From Dipteronia dyeriana (taxonomy: Eukaryota > Streptophyta > Magnoliopsida > Sapindales > Sapindaceae), in the NCBI GenBank assembly GCA_032871835.1, contig CM065303.1, positions 52,056,597-52,120,596 of the forward strand: a stretch of 64,000 bases of DNA. The letters are read 5' to 3'. Made by a program: the position numbers and the translations under genes. Of this stretch, positions 1 to 11,063 are shown one piece after another (the stretch's first letter is position 1; each line of letters opens with the position of its first letter). The notes below the pieces were generated by a model, which saw nothing but the letters and a program-made list of their open reading frames with translations, made no database searches and was not told the origin of the DNA.

Positions 1-1193
1 TGTGAATCCTCAGGTTTCCCGTACAAAATAGTTTTAGCATGTTCCTTTGCCCGCCATGCTTTGGTGTACAAAAGTTGCACAACGTGCTGCTCGTGTATTT
101 CCACAATTATATCAATTGGTCTAATGGTGCACCCATTCGAGTTCAATTTTTGGGCAAACATCTCTCCAACGGCAATAAAACTCACTTTCTGGAAGTGTGC
201 TCATAGGTATCCAAACTGCATGTGTGGACATGTGCGAATTTCTTGACAACATAATATGCAACCATCTCTACATGTGACTCTTAGTGCAAAATCACATTTG
301 ATGTCATTACAACCAGCCTCAAATTAGTACTTTATCGACCTTATGATTCTTGGATTAAACTTCTCAGTTAGAGTATAATTACCAAACTCATTCTTCAACT
401 TCTCCTTGGTATAAAAAATCTGGCATTTGTAAAAAGTGCCTACCTTTGACATGGAACCTTCAGTCTTGTTCAAGCTAATGGAATATTGGTCTACAAATGG
501 AAGAACCCAATGAGATGGTATACCATCATATGTCTATCTAGATGCACCATAAAGCCACTGATTCTGCCCCTGAGTGTTTGTGTCTGTAACATCTTGCTCG
601 CCTAGATCACTGTCATCTTCCGGGCTACTGAAAACTTCTCGCAGTTCATGAATCTCATCACCATCCGACGAATATGAATCATTGCCATCTACTCTCTCTT
701 GTTCGTCAACTTCACATGTATCTGGAATGTATTTTTCACCATCCCAAATGGGAACCTCCGTTCTAAGTCCAAATTGTTGGGTACCAGGAACCGACTCAGA
801 AATTGTTGCAAATAGAGGAGGAGAAGGTGCAATAGGGACTCCAAAAGGAATCTATGATATTCGTGGAGGTACTGCTGGCCGGTCCCTCTCATCTCTTGCA
901 GCTTTCTCTACCAAATCAACATATACCTCTGGAACAACCATTTGATCAAGTAAAAAGAACCTCACATCACTGTCACATTGTAATCAGTACTTTCTTCGAC
1001 CACTATATGTCTTAACCAAACTGCTTATGATTACATCATATAACGTTCTATCAAATTTGGTGAATTGGTATACCAGGTTCTCTAACTTTAAATAATTTAA
1101 ATGAATCGACACCATCTCAACAAATGTATCACTACCAACATATCGTAAATCATTCCACTGACCACTATAGTTGATTACCAACCTGTAATCCAT
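1..1193 (-). pseudogene. Mutator-like (MULE) transposase, N-terminal part, decayed, cut by window edge
   Basis: A minus-strand reading frame starts at the ATG at 1193 with a short N-terminal domain (NYSGQW, then YVGSD) like the N-terminal domain of plant MuDR-type transposases. An acidic low-complexity stretch follows near 600-720, then a region like the MuDR DNA-binding domain (KFNPRIIRSIKY; Cys/His residues near 230-300). At the left edge is the motif YTKAWRAKEHAKTILYG, which closely matches the conserved YskAWRAK block of this family. Stops interrupt it near 530, 330 and 208. The catalytic DDE core and SWIM finger would lie left of base 1 and cannot be seen. Its upstream side is broken by gypsy element G. 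The family call rests mainly on the WRAK block and domain order. Confidence 0.72.
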
Positions 1194-1695
1194 TTGCCTG
1201 GGAAAAAAAATTGATTTCTAAAAAAATTGTAAGATTTTAAGTTTTACAAAACATTTCTAGATTTTCTAAACATTTCACGTTTTCTGGGGTATAAACTTGA
1301 AATCATGCTTTAAATCTCTGGAAACATTTCAAGTTTTTAAGTTTTGTCAACATTTCGAATTTTTATAGCAGATTTCAAGTTTTGTCAACAACATATTGAG
1401 TTTTTATAAAAAATTTCAAGTTTTCGAACCAGTGAAACTTGAAATCTTTTGAAAAAAAAACGTGAAACTTTAATTCATTTGATTCTTCATAAAAGCACAC
1501 AAAAGTAATGCAATAACGTTAAAATCATGTTAAACTAACTGTTTCAAACTGAATTAATTCAAAAAATGGAAGATATTTATGCCTTAAACCGATTCAGAGA
1601 AAATCGAAAAAGTTTTTCCTCACTCACTTCTTCAAACCTTCAAACCGTTAAACCTTTAACACTTCAAACCTTCAAATCTTCAAATCGTCACCTTG
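1194..1695. other. AT-rich non-coding flank upstream of the MULE
   Basis: No gene is seen. The stretch holds imperfect short repeats of an AACATTTC-AAGTTTT motif (about 1245-1430) and of CTTCAAA(C/T) (1630-1690). It is probably the 5' untranslated or terminal part of the MULE, interrupted by G at 1700. I could not find a terminal inverted repeat. Bases 1696-1700 (ACATG) are the left target duplication of G. Confidence 0.5.
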
Positions 1696-1700
1696 ACATG

Positions 1701-2476
1701 TGTTGACGGCGATTTCTAGATTAATCCCCCATCACACAATTAAAGCAAAGTAACAAATGATTGCAAACAAAAATAACAAGAAAGTAAATGACACACAGAG
1801 TTTTACATGGTAAAACCTTGTAATGGGGAACGTCCACGGTTGCCAATGATAGCAACAAGAATTCACTATGATGAAAAAGATTACACACTCAATCTCTCTT
1901 TCGTACTCTCACCCCTCAAAGCTGCGTTTTTTATTTTGGGTGTTTTTTGGGTCTATTTATACATACATAGAACCCTAATTCTTAATGTACACGTAAGGAA
2001 AGTTTTTTTAATTTGAAGAAATTCTAACTTCTTAGTATCGTGCTTTTTCCCTTGCTTGGGGTTGAGTGATACTTCAATTGTCTTTAGATCTCTTTCGTAA
2101 TCTGGATTCTAATATTTGTATGGAAATTTACTTTCTCATCAAAGTATGTTTCTAGAAGCCTTGTTCAAATCAGATTCTTCTTAAGCGTATTTGAGTTGTA
2201 ATTCCACTGAATCAGGATGCTGTCCACCTGTCACGCGTCCGATCGTCCGTTTTCCTAACTGTTTTTGTTTACCCTGATCATCGATTCTACCTGACCATCT
2301 TGACACCCAGATCGGGTTTCTAATCCGATCATCTGCATTATCTGAGTCGGGAGGGACTGGTCGGGTTTTTTCAGTCCTACTCTTGTTGACTTATTTTGAT
2401 CGTCTTCTAGTGATGTGGTGGCCTCGACCTCATTCTTTTACTGACGTGTCACATCACCTAGGATTTTCCAATAACA
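1701..2476 (-). repeat. 3' LTR of element G
   Basis: The 776-bp sequence begins TGTTGACGGC and ends ATAACA on the plus strand and matches 35839-36607 over its whole length with scattered changes. The right LTR lacks a short stretch near 2230. With orientation set by pol, this copy is the 3' LTR. It is bounded on the left by ACATG and on the right by a purine tract on the minus strand. Confidence 0.92.
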
Positions 2477-2479
2477 ACA

Positions 2480-2488
2480 CCCCCTTAA
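2480..2488 (-). other. Polypurine tract of element G
   Basis: The minus strand reads TTAAGGGGG a few bases before the 3' LTR, the usual place for the plus-strand primer of an LTR retrotransposon. Confidence 0.7.
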
Positions 2489-2687
2489 ACATACAAGATC
2501 AAGTATCTCATTCGAAATGGAACTCACTTGGCGAAGTATGTTTAACATATTATTATTTTTTGTTGTGGTGATTTTGAATGTGCATTTAATTTTTTACGAT
2601 TGAACGTTAATGTCAATTATGCTCATTTCGGCTGATGCAATCACTTTTCCACTTTTTCAAATTTCAAATGGTGTATGTTTTTCGTTC

Positions 2688-2758
2688 CACGTGCACCTAC
2701 CCCAATTCGTGTCTGATGGTGTATGCATGTTCCTATGACGTCATCCATCCCTATATAT
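2688..2758 (+). promoter_or_regulatory. Candidate promoter of the antisense gene in G
   Basis: Upstream of the ATG at 2903 and on the same strand lie a G-box CACGTG (2688-2693), a palindromic bZIP site TGACGTCA (2736-2743) and a TATA-like TATATATTT (from 2752). Their spacing suits a plant core promoter: the TATA element is about 150 bp before the start codon. A pyrimidine-rich leader (TTTTCTTTTC repeats, 2820-2840) follows. Function is inferred from motif order only. Confidence 0.55.
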
Positions 2759-4042
2759 TTCTAAATTTTTTTCCATTTTCCCTCACGATTTCATAGTGAT
2801 TTCTCGCAGAAAACCTTAACTTTTCTTTTCTTTTCTTTCAGATTTTTGGCTTTCCACATTCTAACTCCTGTGTTTTCATCACACCTTGCGCATATCTCAA
2901 GTATGGACCCAACTCTTCATTATCGATATTTGGAACTTCTCATGTATGCTTTCGAGGCTGGCGATAAGGAAAATATCGCTAGGCTTGAGTATCTTCTTTA
3001 GGGTCATTTTCCTCTGTCCCAACCCATTGCTTTAAATGTGGATTACTCTATGGCCCGTTCCAGGTTTTTTCCTTCTTATTCTAACCATTTTGGTTCCACT
3101 TATGTTTGTTTCTATTCAGATATGTCAAAGAAAATAAGGCAAACTCTTAGGGCTTCTCCTAAAGAAACTGTTCGTCTGGTGAACGACTTGAAGACATCTT
3201 TTCAAACATTGAAGATGAAGGATTTCTCGAGGGAACGGCAGGCACGTATGTTGAGATATTCAAAGGACCATCCATACGCCTTTGATCTTGAGATAAATGT
3301 GGTAACTGATGAGGAACTTACAAAGTTTAGGGACCGGTTTGACCTTTCTAGTTCGATAAAACTGTATTGTAGCGGTGATCGGGCAGTGTGGAACCCACGC
3401 CCTGGTGCAATTGTAATTTCTAGGGCCATGTTATCTTCTGGGATAACTTTCCATTTGCAGCCTTTCATTGCCCGTTTCTTGGCAGATGTGGGTGTCGCCC
3501 CCGCCTAACTATTCCTCAATTCTTACCGGGTGTTGATCAACCTATGGCGTTTGTGGAGAAATATTAGGGCAAAATACCCCCCCCCCCAATCCCCTAAGAG
3601 ATACGTAATTTTTATACCTTGGGTCGGTTCGATACATGTTGGACATTTTTTCTCACGGTGACATCACTGAGCAGTTGGATCCCCTATGGTTATTAGGAGA
3701 AGTCTGCTCCTCCTACGTATAATGACCTTAAATGTTTCATCTAGGGGTTTCCATCTTTTAACAAATACCGAAAGAACAATTGGTTTTTGTTAACGGAGAT
3801 TGGGGTGAGGTCGTGGTGGCTGATCCAACCTATCGGCTAAACCGAAATAGAGTCATGAGGCATTTCTATAGCCCATAGCTATGGAACAAGGTTGCACCTG
3901 TTATGACCCGGGAGCAAGCCGATACCGTTGTCAAGGTGACCTAGACTGCTTAGGAGGTTAAGGATTGATGTAACTCATACTTGGAGAAGGAGTTGATTAA
4001 ATTAGGTCATCTTTCCTAAAATATCCACTCAGCGTAGGCACG

Positions 4043-4123
4043 GTAAGTTTCTGTTTCTGAGTTTTCCTGGTGCTGGCTTATTATTGTTATTGCTCATTAC
4101 TCTCTGTGTGCCTTCCTTTTCAG
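4043..4123 (+). other. Probable intron 1 of the antisense gene
   Basis: The 81-bp stretch starts GTAAGT and ends CCTTTTCAG after a T-rich run, matching plant splice signals. Its length is a multiple of three. It separates the N-terminal domain from the variable middle. No transcript evidence is available here. Confidence 0.6.
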
Positions 4124-5431
4124 TATATGAACTGGATATCGTCACTAGCGAGCAGACTGAGAAAGTTAAGAATCTCGATCGGGTGAGTCGAAAAGCTACT
4201 GCTGACTAGGTGGCACAAGGCGTTACTCTTCCAGAACATTACTTGGTGGAGCATGTTTATGAGTATGATCATGACTTTTTGACTGTTCATGCTGACCAAG
4301 CTATGGCATGCAGTCTTGATGCCTCTCCCCTCGGAGTGGTCGGAGGGGATCTTCTAGAGATAGGCCTGGTCGGGTTCATTCTTCCACAAAAGGGTCTGAC
4401 TGTGAGAGGTCGAGTAGGGAGAGATCAAGTAGAGATAGGCCCTCTAGGGACAAGCGGATTTCGAGAGGAACCAAGTAGAGGCAAATCCCATAAGACCAGG
4501 TTTGATGACAATGACTTTGGTAGTAAAGTGGCTAAGATAGTCGAGGGATCTTCTACCCCCGAGGCCATCCATAAAAAGGGGGGAGATTATGGGTGAGGCA
4601 GACCTGTTTCCATCTCGGTCGAAAGCTACCCCTGTTCTCTTGGATGAAGAGAAGGAGGATGATCAGGGGACCTAAACTGAGCTGATTTTAAGGGAGCAAC
4701 GGTCATAGAAAAAAAGTGATCTGGTGGTTGTGACGTCTTCTGCTATCTCATCCAAAACAACTAAGGCCACCGAGGCAGCAATATTTCTACCTTACCTGTT
4801 GCCTTCTCAAATTCAACTCGATCGTTCTCCAGCGGGTCCTCCAGTACATCACCCGGGGAAGGCCCCTATAAAGTTTTCAGTCAAGCATAAAATTATCTTC
4901 ACAGATTCAAACTCCGATAACGGGGAACGCTTCTCGAAGGAGTTATTCATTGACAACGATGTACTTGACGTCACAGAGGAACAAATGTCTGGTCCGGTGC
5001 CGAAGTCGAGGACTGGTGCTGCAGTGGAATTAGTCGAAGATGCTCTGGCGGTCTATCTTGGGAAAAAGCCCCCCTTACACTACCTAGATCCTTTGCTAAG
5101 GATGGTGTTATTGGAGGTCAAGTTCTTAAGGGGTAAAGCAGCGAATCTCTTGAGGTTTCCCCTAAAACTGGTGAAAGTATCGAGGCTGGCTCAACCTTTC
5201 CTTTGGTGTTTCCAATTGCCTCTGCTTCTGACCGACCCATTCCGTCGATAACTCCGGATGCTCCTACCTTTGGGTCTACTCACTTAAGTGAATTTTTAGC
5301 TAACCCTTTCTCCATGCTTCACTCCATGTCAACCGGTGAAGGATATATTGGTGATGGCTACTGGAAAGAGGCCAGGGCTGCTAGTCTATCTGAACGGGTT
5401 CAGATGATTTTTAATAACGGATTTTTTATAA

Positions 5432-5496
5432 GTACCTTCCATATCATCCTTCTTCTACCCACCATTTGGTTTTCCTAATTCTCACTATCTTTTCAG
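5432..5496 (+). other. Probable intron 2 of the antisense gene
   Basis: The 65-bp stretch has a GTACC donor and an ATCTTTTCAG acceptor after a pyrimidine-rich tract. It lies just before the coiled-coil exon that begins near 5500. The phases across this junction do not match exactly, which I put down to decay of the flanking exons. Confidence 0.5.
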
Positions 5497-6536
5497 GTGA
5501 TGGAAAAGCTGACTCGGGCCTTAGCTGATCAAAAGAGGCAGGCTACGGAGATATCTCAACTGAAGAAGGCCTTGAGCAGAAAGATGATGCCCTCAATTCT
5601 TCTTCCGCTAGCACTTCCAAAGTCAAGAAATACGAGGAGAAGCTGAAGATCCATGATGCGACCGAGCTTGCCCTGAGAAAGACCATTGCCAACATCCAGG
5701 ATAAGGTTTTTGCATATGAAGTAACCCTTAGGCAGCTTACCATAAGAAATGTTAAACTAGAGAAAATGGTTGCAAGAGTAGAATCGTTAAATAGTCAACT
5801 TGAGTCGAGGGTCATCTTGGCAGAGACAATAGGGAAGAAAGCCCATGAGGAAACTCGGCTTGCCCAAGATACCCTTACCTCTGCCAGGAGGCTATGCTCG
5901 AAATGTAATAGGCATCTGAGGAGGCTCGAATGCACTATGAGTTCTTGGCCAAGGACTTGGAGCAATAGCATGTTAGATTGAAAGTGCTTTCTCATGAGGC
6001 TAGGTCAGCCCTTGAGGTTCAAAATGTGGACCGCTATAAAAGATCCCCTACTTTTGACGCTCTCATGCTAAGGGAATTCGAAAGTGGACTGACCAACGCT
6101 TTTGGGTCAAGAAGAGATCTTCAGAGGAGGCTCACCGCAAATGAGACTGGGCTATCAAGAGGCAAAATGATGAGTCCTTGGAAGCTATAAGGAACCAGAG
6201 GATTCTTTGGAGGGCCTACTGCCTATCGATCGGGAAAGAACTTCATCTTATGGGTCTGGAGCATCTATCAACGTCTTCTTTTGTAGTTTTCCATGCTGAT
6301 GAAGAAGGCAGTGCTTTAACCAAGGGCACCGATATTGGTCATTTGCTAGGCATATATTACTCTCTCTTTATTGTTGATGAGCCTAAGGACAACCTCACCT
6401 GGCTAGATTTTGAAAACTTTATCCAAGGCCATGGTAGTGATGCTCATTCTGGCGGTTTCGGGCCCGGAGGTCCTTCAAACATCTCGAATGTTTAATTTTA
6501 TTTTTAGTTGCCACCTTGTACATCACCTACTCCATT

Positions 6537-6542
6537 AATAAA
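6537..6542 (+). terminator. Poly(A) signal of the antisense gene
   Basis: AATAAA lies 42 bases after the stop codon of the antisense gene, followed by a T-rich stretch. The position and strand fit 3'-end formation of a plus-strand transcript. Confidence 0.5.
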
Positions 6543-6835
6543 ATGAGATTTGCTTCCTTTTTTGTTTATTTCTGAGCGCTTTATGATTGATTGTGACTAC
6601 TTATCAACTCGAACTATGTGTGTTGTGCCACATCTAAGTTAATCGTTTCGGTTATGATCACATATCCTCCCGTGCAATCTCTTTAATCTTGACCAGGACA
6701 TTTTATTAGCCCAAGCTACATTGAGTCTATCGTTCTAACTTTGGCCAAGTAACTTCTTGTGACAAAGCTTGAAATGGTTCTTGCACAGGCAGGGTCGGGT
6801 GGCCATCCGGTCAACCGAACGGTTACTCAAGACCC
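6543..6835. other. Non-coding 3' part of G left of element C
   Basis: Spacer between the antisense gene and the insertion point of element C. No ORF or RNA gene is seen. The last bases, GACCC, face ACCCC on the other side of C, sharing ACCC at the two edges. Confidence 0.5.
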
Positions 6836-6959
6836 TGAAAATACAAACACGGTTAAATGCTCAAGGCTAACATAGAGGGATGGGGGGTGAATATGTTATG
6901 CATCTTTTTCGACACCATTAGAAACAAACAAAAGTTTGTCCCTCAATATTGCTTGTATC

Positions 6960-6962
<3 letters not shown>

Positions 6963-7011
<49 letters not shown>
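6963..7011. repeat. (AT)n microsatellite in the C 3' LTR
   Basis: About 49 bp of AT dinucleotides. The same LTR position is much shorter at 26225 and 55545 and intermediate at 21557, so it is a copy-specific expansion. Confidence 0.97.
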
Positions 7012-7014
<3 letters not shown>

Positions 7015-7329
7015 GACACTTAATCAATATATAAAACAAGTAAAGTGTGATACAAACAATTAATCATAACACATACACAATCTATATTATAGAAAGGAAG
7101 TCAATTTACAAATAAAGTTCTATCCATAGTATTCAAATAACAAGTACAAATATAAGAGAGATAAGGATAGTGAAAAGTTGACACAAGATAAAACGTGGTA
7201 AACCTCCGAAGAGGAAACATCCACGGGTTAGCAACCACCGGCAAACAAAATCCACTAGTAGATAAGACAAGTACAATCTCTCAAGTGACCCCATCACCTA
7301 GAAACTACCTTCATATCCTACTCATGAAG

Positions 7330-7645
7330 ATGTCGCTCTCTTGCTCAATAATCTGAGGCCTCACACCTCTTGTCAAGACTTCCTTGCTCACCCTTTCGGA
7401 TCCTCACGACCCTAGGCAAGACTTGTTGCTCAACTATCCGAGTCCTCCCAACTCTAGTCAAGACTTCCTCGCTTACCCTTCTGGATCCTCACGACCCTAG
7501 GCAAGACGTTTTGTTCAACTATCCGAGTTCTCCCAACTCTAATCAAGACTTCCTTGCTTGACAATCCGAGGTCTCCCACCCCTTGCCAAGACTTCCTTGC
7601 TCAACACCATAGGTCTCACACCTATTGTCAAGACTTCCTTCTCAC
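7330..7645. repeat. Degenerate minisatellite in the C-type LTR
   Basis: Repeats of roughly 60 bp, each with a GTCAAGACTTCC-like or GGCAAGACTT-like core and alternating GGATCCTCACGACC and CTATCCGAGTCCTCC segments. Homologous arrays occur at about 21910-22230, 26570-26790 and (opposite strand) 54905-55210. Copy number and order differ between LTRs. Confidence 0.85.
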
Positions 7646-8582
7646 AAGGCATCTAGGTGATCATGAATGCAAAACGTAAACAAGCACGCAAGATAGAATG
7701 TTATGATTAACACATCCTATGGAAAATACTAGACATGAGCATGAATGCACAAAACAAGTGTAGTCTAGTCAATCATGCATGTTTAATCCATCTAGATCAT
7801 GTAAGATATGTTCAACGTTAATTTAAACCTAGATACATGCATAGATCTAAAACTTGAATCACAAGATATGTTCAATTAACACATAATCAAGTTTAAATCT
7901 CCTAAACCAAAAACATGCTAAAATCATGTGACAAAGTCATTTAGATTAAAGCAATAGTTCTAGAGCATATTTTCTATTCATAGATTCAACAAAGCACATG
8001 ATTAGCTCAAAAGAACACAAGCACATGTATCATTGTGAGATTTAGGACAAAGAGAGCCTAATATATGCGAGGAACTATTTTTTCACAAAATCAATCAATC
8101 AAAGATCATCAAATCGTCCTAGAATCAAAGCTAGCACAATACAATCCCAAACATGTGAAAACATAGGCAAAATCAAAACCTAACTCAACATGTGAGATTT
8201 CAATTGAAACTCAATCTAGCTTTAAATGAGAAATCAAAAGAATCACAAGACACATATATATGTTGAAGAAGAAAACCCAAATATATCACGGACATGGAAA
8301 TATGAGATACTCAACCCAGAAAATAATAATTTGACTCGATATACGAAGACGAAGACAATGTATGCAACATGAGTTGAAAATGTAGTATCTTTTGACTTAG
8401 AACTTGAAATCAATAGTATGAATAACCGAAATGGCCGGAACTAAATCAGGAATGATTTAAGACTAAAATCAAGTTCAATATCCATGTTATACAAACATAT
8501 ACACATGCAAACACAATTCACACTAGAATGCAAACTACATAGAGAGAGTTTCCAATCATGCATTTTCCAAAACATGTTATTG

Positions 8583-8876
8583 TCATACCAATGCATGAGC
8601 ATTCATCTTCAAGTGTGTGAATGTGTTATACATGGTGCACAACGATGCAGGGACACATATGAATGAATTGTATGTGTGTGCATATAATGGTGCACAACTA
8701 TGCAGGGACACAAATGTATGAATTGTGTGTGTGTGCCTAAGCCTTGTAAGAGAAAGATAAGGTCTTAGTATACCTTTGTAGAGCCATATTGCATCCTTTC
8801 TCTTTGAAGACTTTGAACTTGCTTTGACTAGTTGCTCCTTCTTCTTTGAAGCTTGAATCATCATGAATCTAAACAA
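8583..8876 (-). other. Short conserved ORF near the start of C-type LTRs
   Basis: Starting about 70 bp inside the LTR, a lysine- and serine-rich frame (MMIQASKKKEQLVKASSKSS and onward) can be read here and at 23801-23995 and 28361-28543 (minus) and 53211-53423 (plus). Its length and end differ between copies and it is lost in the more diverged LTRs at 50793 and 61045. It may be a chance frame held by shared descent. Confidence 0.3.
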
Positions 8877-8942
8877 CTAAATCATTACAAGTAAACATCA
8901 TTTTGATATGGAATTAATGCCAACACAATCTAAAACCTAACA

Positions 8943-9465
8943 ATCTCCCCCTTTGTCAAATTCCATGCCAAAACACCTATACATTTACTACAAATATAAA
9001 AATGAAGATAGGTCACAACATCACTCCCTCACATTACAATGAGTAAGATTCCTATAACTAATCTTTATCAACTCTTGAACTTCATCTTAATCTTATCTTG
9101 AAGCAACCTACAAATTATTTCAAAACACAACGCATATACAAGAGAAAAACCACAAATGACAACGTATAATATGGATAATAATATACAATTAAGTCCACAA
9201 ATACATGTATCTCCCTTTCAATACATGCCAAAACACAAGAATTCTTAACCAAATCTTAAGACTAAATATTACATGCCATTGAAAGTTCAAAAGTTCACAA
9301 AAACAACATAAAAAGAAACTAAGCAACTAGCATCTCTTTCTCCCCCCTTTTGACATGAAATGATGCCAAAAGTTAAGAAATATACCACAAGACTCAAATA
9401 CTAGCTACTTGTTCCACCAAAGAAAGTCGTGCGAGTAGTGGATCTAACATAATGCTTGAGAGGTG
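8943..9465 (-). other. 3' untranslated interior of element C
   Basis: Non-coding stretch between the plant-transposon-protein ORF and the 3' LTR. It contains the polypurine tract (minus strand AAAGGGGGAGA, 8944-8954) and a second G-rich run near 9340-9356. Bases 9461-9465 (AGGTG) are the left target duplication of B. Confidence 0.7.
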
Positions 9466-10356
9466 TGAAACAAATATTGTGGTGTGTAATGTTAATCTAG
9501 AGGGGGGGGGGGGGGGGGGTGAATAGATTTTAAATAAATTTTACCCAATTTTCGTTAAAGGTCAAGTTGACAAAAATGCCCTTATCTAGTTACAAAAATA
9601 CCATAAGTGTAATAAATACGGAAATAGTAAAGATACTTGAGATATACGTGGAATCCCTCCAAATGGGAAAAACCACGGGCTGATGAGTGCACCACACTAG
9701 AACCTCGAATCCACTAATTGCAAAGGAATTACAACCTAATCCCGGTTTAATCCACCACCACTACCTAATCCCGGTATAAGTGAACCTAGTCCATCTTGCT
9801 TGCGATTTAAGCTACCTACTAACACAAGTCTTACTTCTCAATGAAGAGATAAAATGTCCTAAATGAATATATGATGTTATTCAATGAACAAAGAGGCTAG
9901 GAAACCCTATATGCTTATCTAGGAAAATGAGATGACAATTAATGCAATCCTAGATATCAAGAGCTAAATGACATGTTCAAGAAGCTTAGCTAAACATATA
10001 TCAAACAATCCTTTGAAGCTATCACAATACAACACTCAATCATGGCATCACAACAATCTCTAATTTGTATCTAGAAAATGTTCTAAGAGCATACAAATAA
10101 TTAAAGAGAAGGCTTAACAAGTAAAACACTTAACTTGTAAGAAGATAGTGAAGAACTTACCAAACAAGATGTGATGAAGCAACCCAATCCATAGATGCAC
10201 TCTAAATGAACTTAGATGATGCAAGATGAAGTTTTTATGCACATGGGAATGCTTTGAGTGATTAAAAATGAGTTCTTGGAAGAGTTTTTCCTTTGAAATG
10301 TGTTCTAAGGAAAATATGTGATGTTCTGAACTCTTGCACAACCTTAAAGCAAATAG

Positions 10357-10370
10357 TTATATATATATGA
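10357..10370 (-). promoter_or_regulatory. TATA box region of the B 3' LTR
   Basis: A TATATATATAT run lies about 50 bp downstream (on the minus strand) of the GC-rich module. The homologous runs in the B 5' LTR (18049-18062) and A LTRs (37865-37878; 47112-47154) have the same placement, which fits an LTR core promoter. Confidence 0.55.
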
Positions 10371-10414
10371 GATCCAAACAAAGTGAGGTCATTTTGGAAA
10401 AAACAATCCAGCTT

Positions 10415-10705
10415 CCTCTGTGTGCGCTGGTCGAGTAGCGCACCACCAGTGCACAACCTAATTTTACAATAGGCGCTGGTCGACTAGAGCAGCTCAGTGG
10501 CGCAACACATGCGACGATCCACTAGAATGTTACGCTGGTGAGGCTGCGCTAGTCGAGTAACGCACCACCAGCGCACTGCCCATTTTTTCATCTTTGCGCG
10601 GGTGCAACAGCGCAACTCAGTGGCGCAACACATGTCACAACCCACTGGAATGTTGCGCCGGTGAGGTGCGCTGGTCTAGTAGCGCACCACCAGCGCAAAG
10701 CCTAT
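10415..10705. repeat. GC-rich foldback repeats in the B 3' LTR
   Basis: Units of GCGCTGGT-CGAGTAGCGC-ACCACCAGCGC type recur here in otherwise AT-rich DNA. The arms GCGCTGGT and ACCAGCGC can pair within a unit. The B 5' LTR keeps fewer units (18110-18290). Homologous units are at 37518-37830 and 46766-47065. Confidence 0.85.
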
Positions 10706-11052
10706 TTTCAACACTCAAACACACACAATCAATAAGTTCAAGAGTGATGAAAAATGCATCCTATTCAAATGCCAAGCATGACATAAAACATTTAATTACA
10801 AGATGCAAATAAATCAACAAGAATCATTTAAACCAAAATGCACACAAGAATAAACACACAACATATATTAGTAAGAGTTATGCATGAATTTGTGAGTGTG
10901 TGCAACTATCTCTTCAAAGCAAGTAAGCACAAGATTTTTACCTTTGGTGCTTCTTCTCTTGAGGTCTTGAGAGCCTAAGCTATCCTTACATAATACCCCA
11001 AACATGTGATTTGTTCACGAAATAAGCCAATCAATAAATGAGGACTTTACAA

Positions 11053-11063
11053 TCTCCCCCTTT
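11053..11063 (-). other. Polypurine tract of element B
   Basis: Minus strand AAAGGGGGAGA, ending one base before the 3' LTR. This is the typical plus-strand primer of SIRE-like copia elements. Confidence 0.88.

Larger units (their letters stand above)
2903..6495 (+). pseudogene. Antisense gene in G: putative gypsy-type transposon protein (PF04195-like) with coiled-coil C-terminus
   Basis: The plus-strand gene runs opposite to pol. Exon 1 starts at the ATG at 2903. The N-terminal domain resembles plant 'putative gypsy type transposon' proteins: a segment ending PFIARFLADVGVAPA (to 3505), then LFLNSYRVLINLWRLW, then a block ending NNWFFVNGDWGEV near 3780-3810. The middle is variable and low-complexity. 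From 5500 to 5980 it is rich in E, K and L with heptad-like spacing (coiled coil). The last block (5978-6495) ends at TAA 6493-6495. In-frame stops at 2999 (TAG) and 3506 (TAA) each fit a C-to-T change from CAG or CAA, and frameshifts occur later. Known in Tat-type elements; the role is unknown. It may only be transcribed, or be domesticated elsewhere. Confidence 0.72.
6836..8942 (-). repeat. 3' LTR of element C
   Basis: The sequence begins TGAAAATACA and ends CCTAACA on the plus strand and matches the 5' LTR at 26101-28621. It is shorter because about 0.5 kb present at 27471-27964 is missing here (junction near 8280). That gap removes the foldback module and TATA region of the LTR. Confidence 0.9.
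9466..11051 (-). repeat. 3' LTR of element B
   Basis: The 1586-bp LTR has plus-strand ends TGAAACAAAT and GGACTTTACA. It is the same family as the LTRs of element A. It holds a run of 18 G (9502-9519) near its U5 end, where the B 5' LTR has only 6. Confidence 0.93.

Noticed and set aside
4210..4596. Separate glycine-rich ORF in the antisense gene
   Set aside because: It is in a different frame from the exon 1 and 4724-5251 frames and follows an in-frame stop. It is better read as a shifted piece of the variable middle region than as its own gene.
6857..7063. ORF with a run of alternating Ile-Tyr
   Set aside because: It is the translation of an AT microsatellite in an LTR; the same occurs at 21452-21649, 27334-27522 and 47103-47300.
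7330..7645. Regularly spaced repeats that look a little like a CRISPR array
   Set aside because: The spacers are themselves repeated and degenerate, the array is inside a plant LTR and recurs in every LTR copy. It is a minisatellite.
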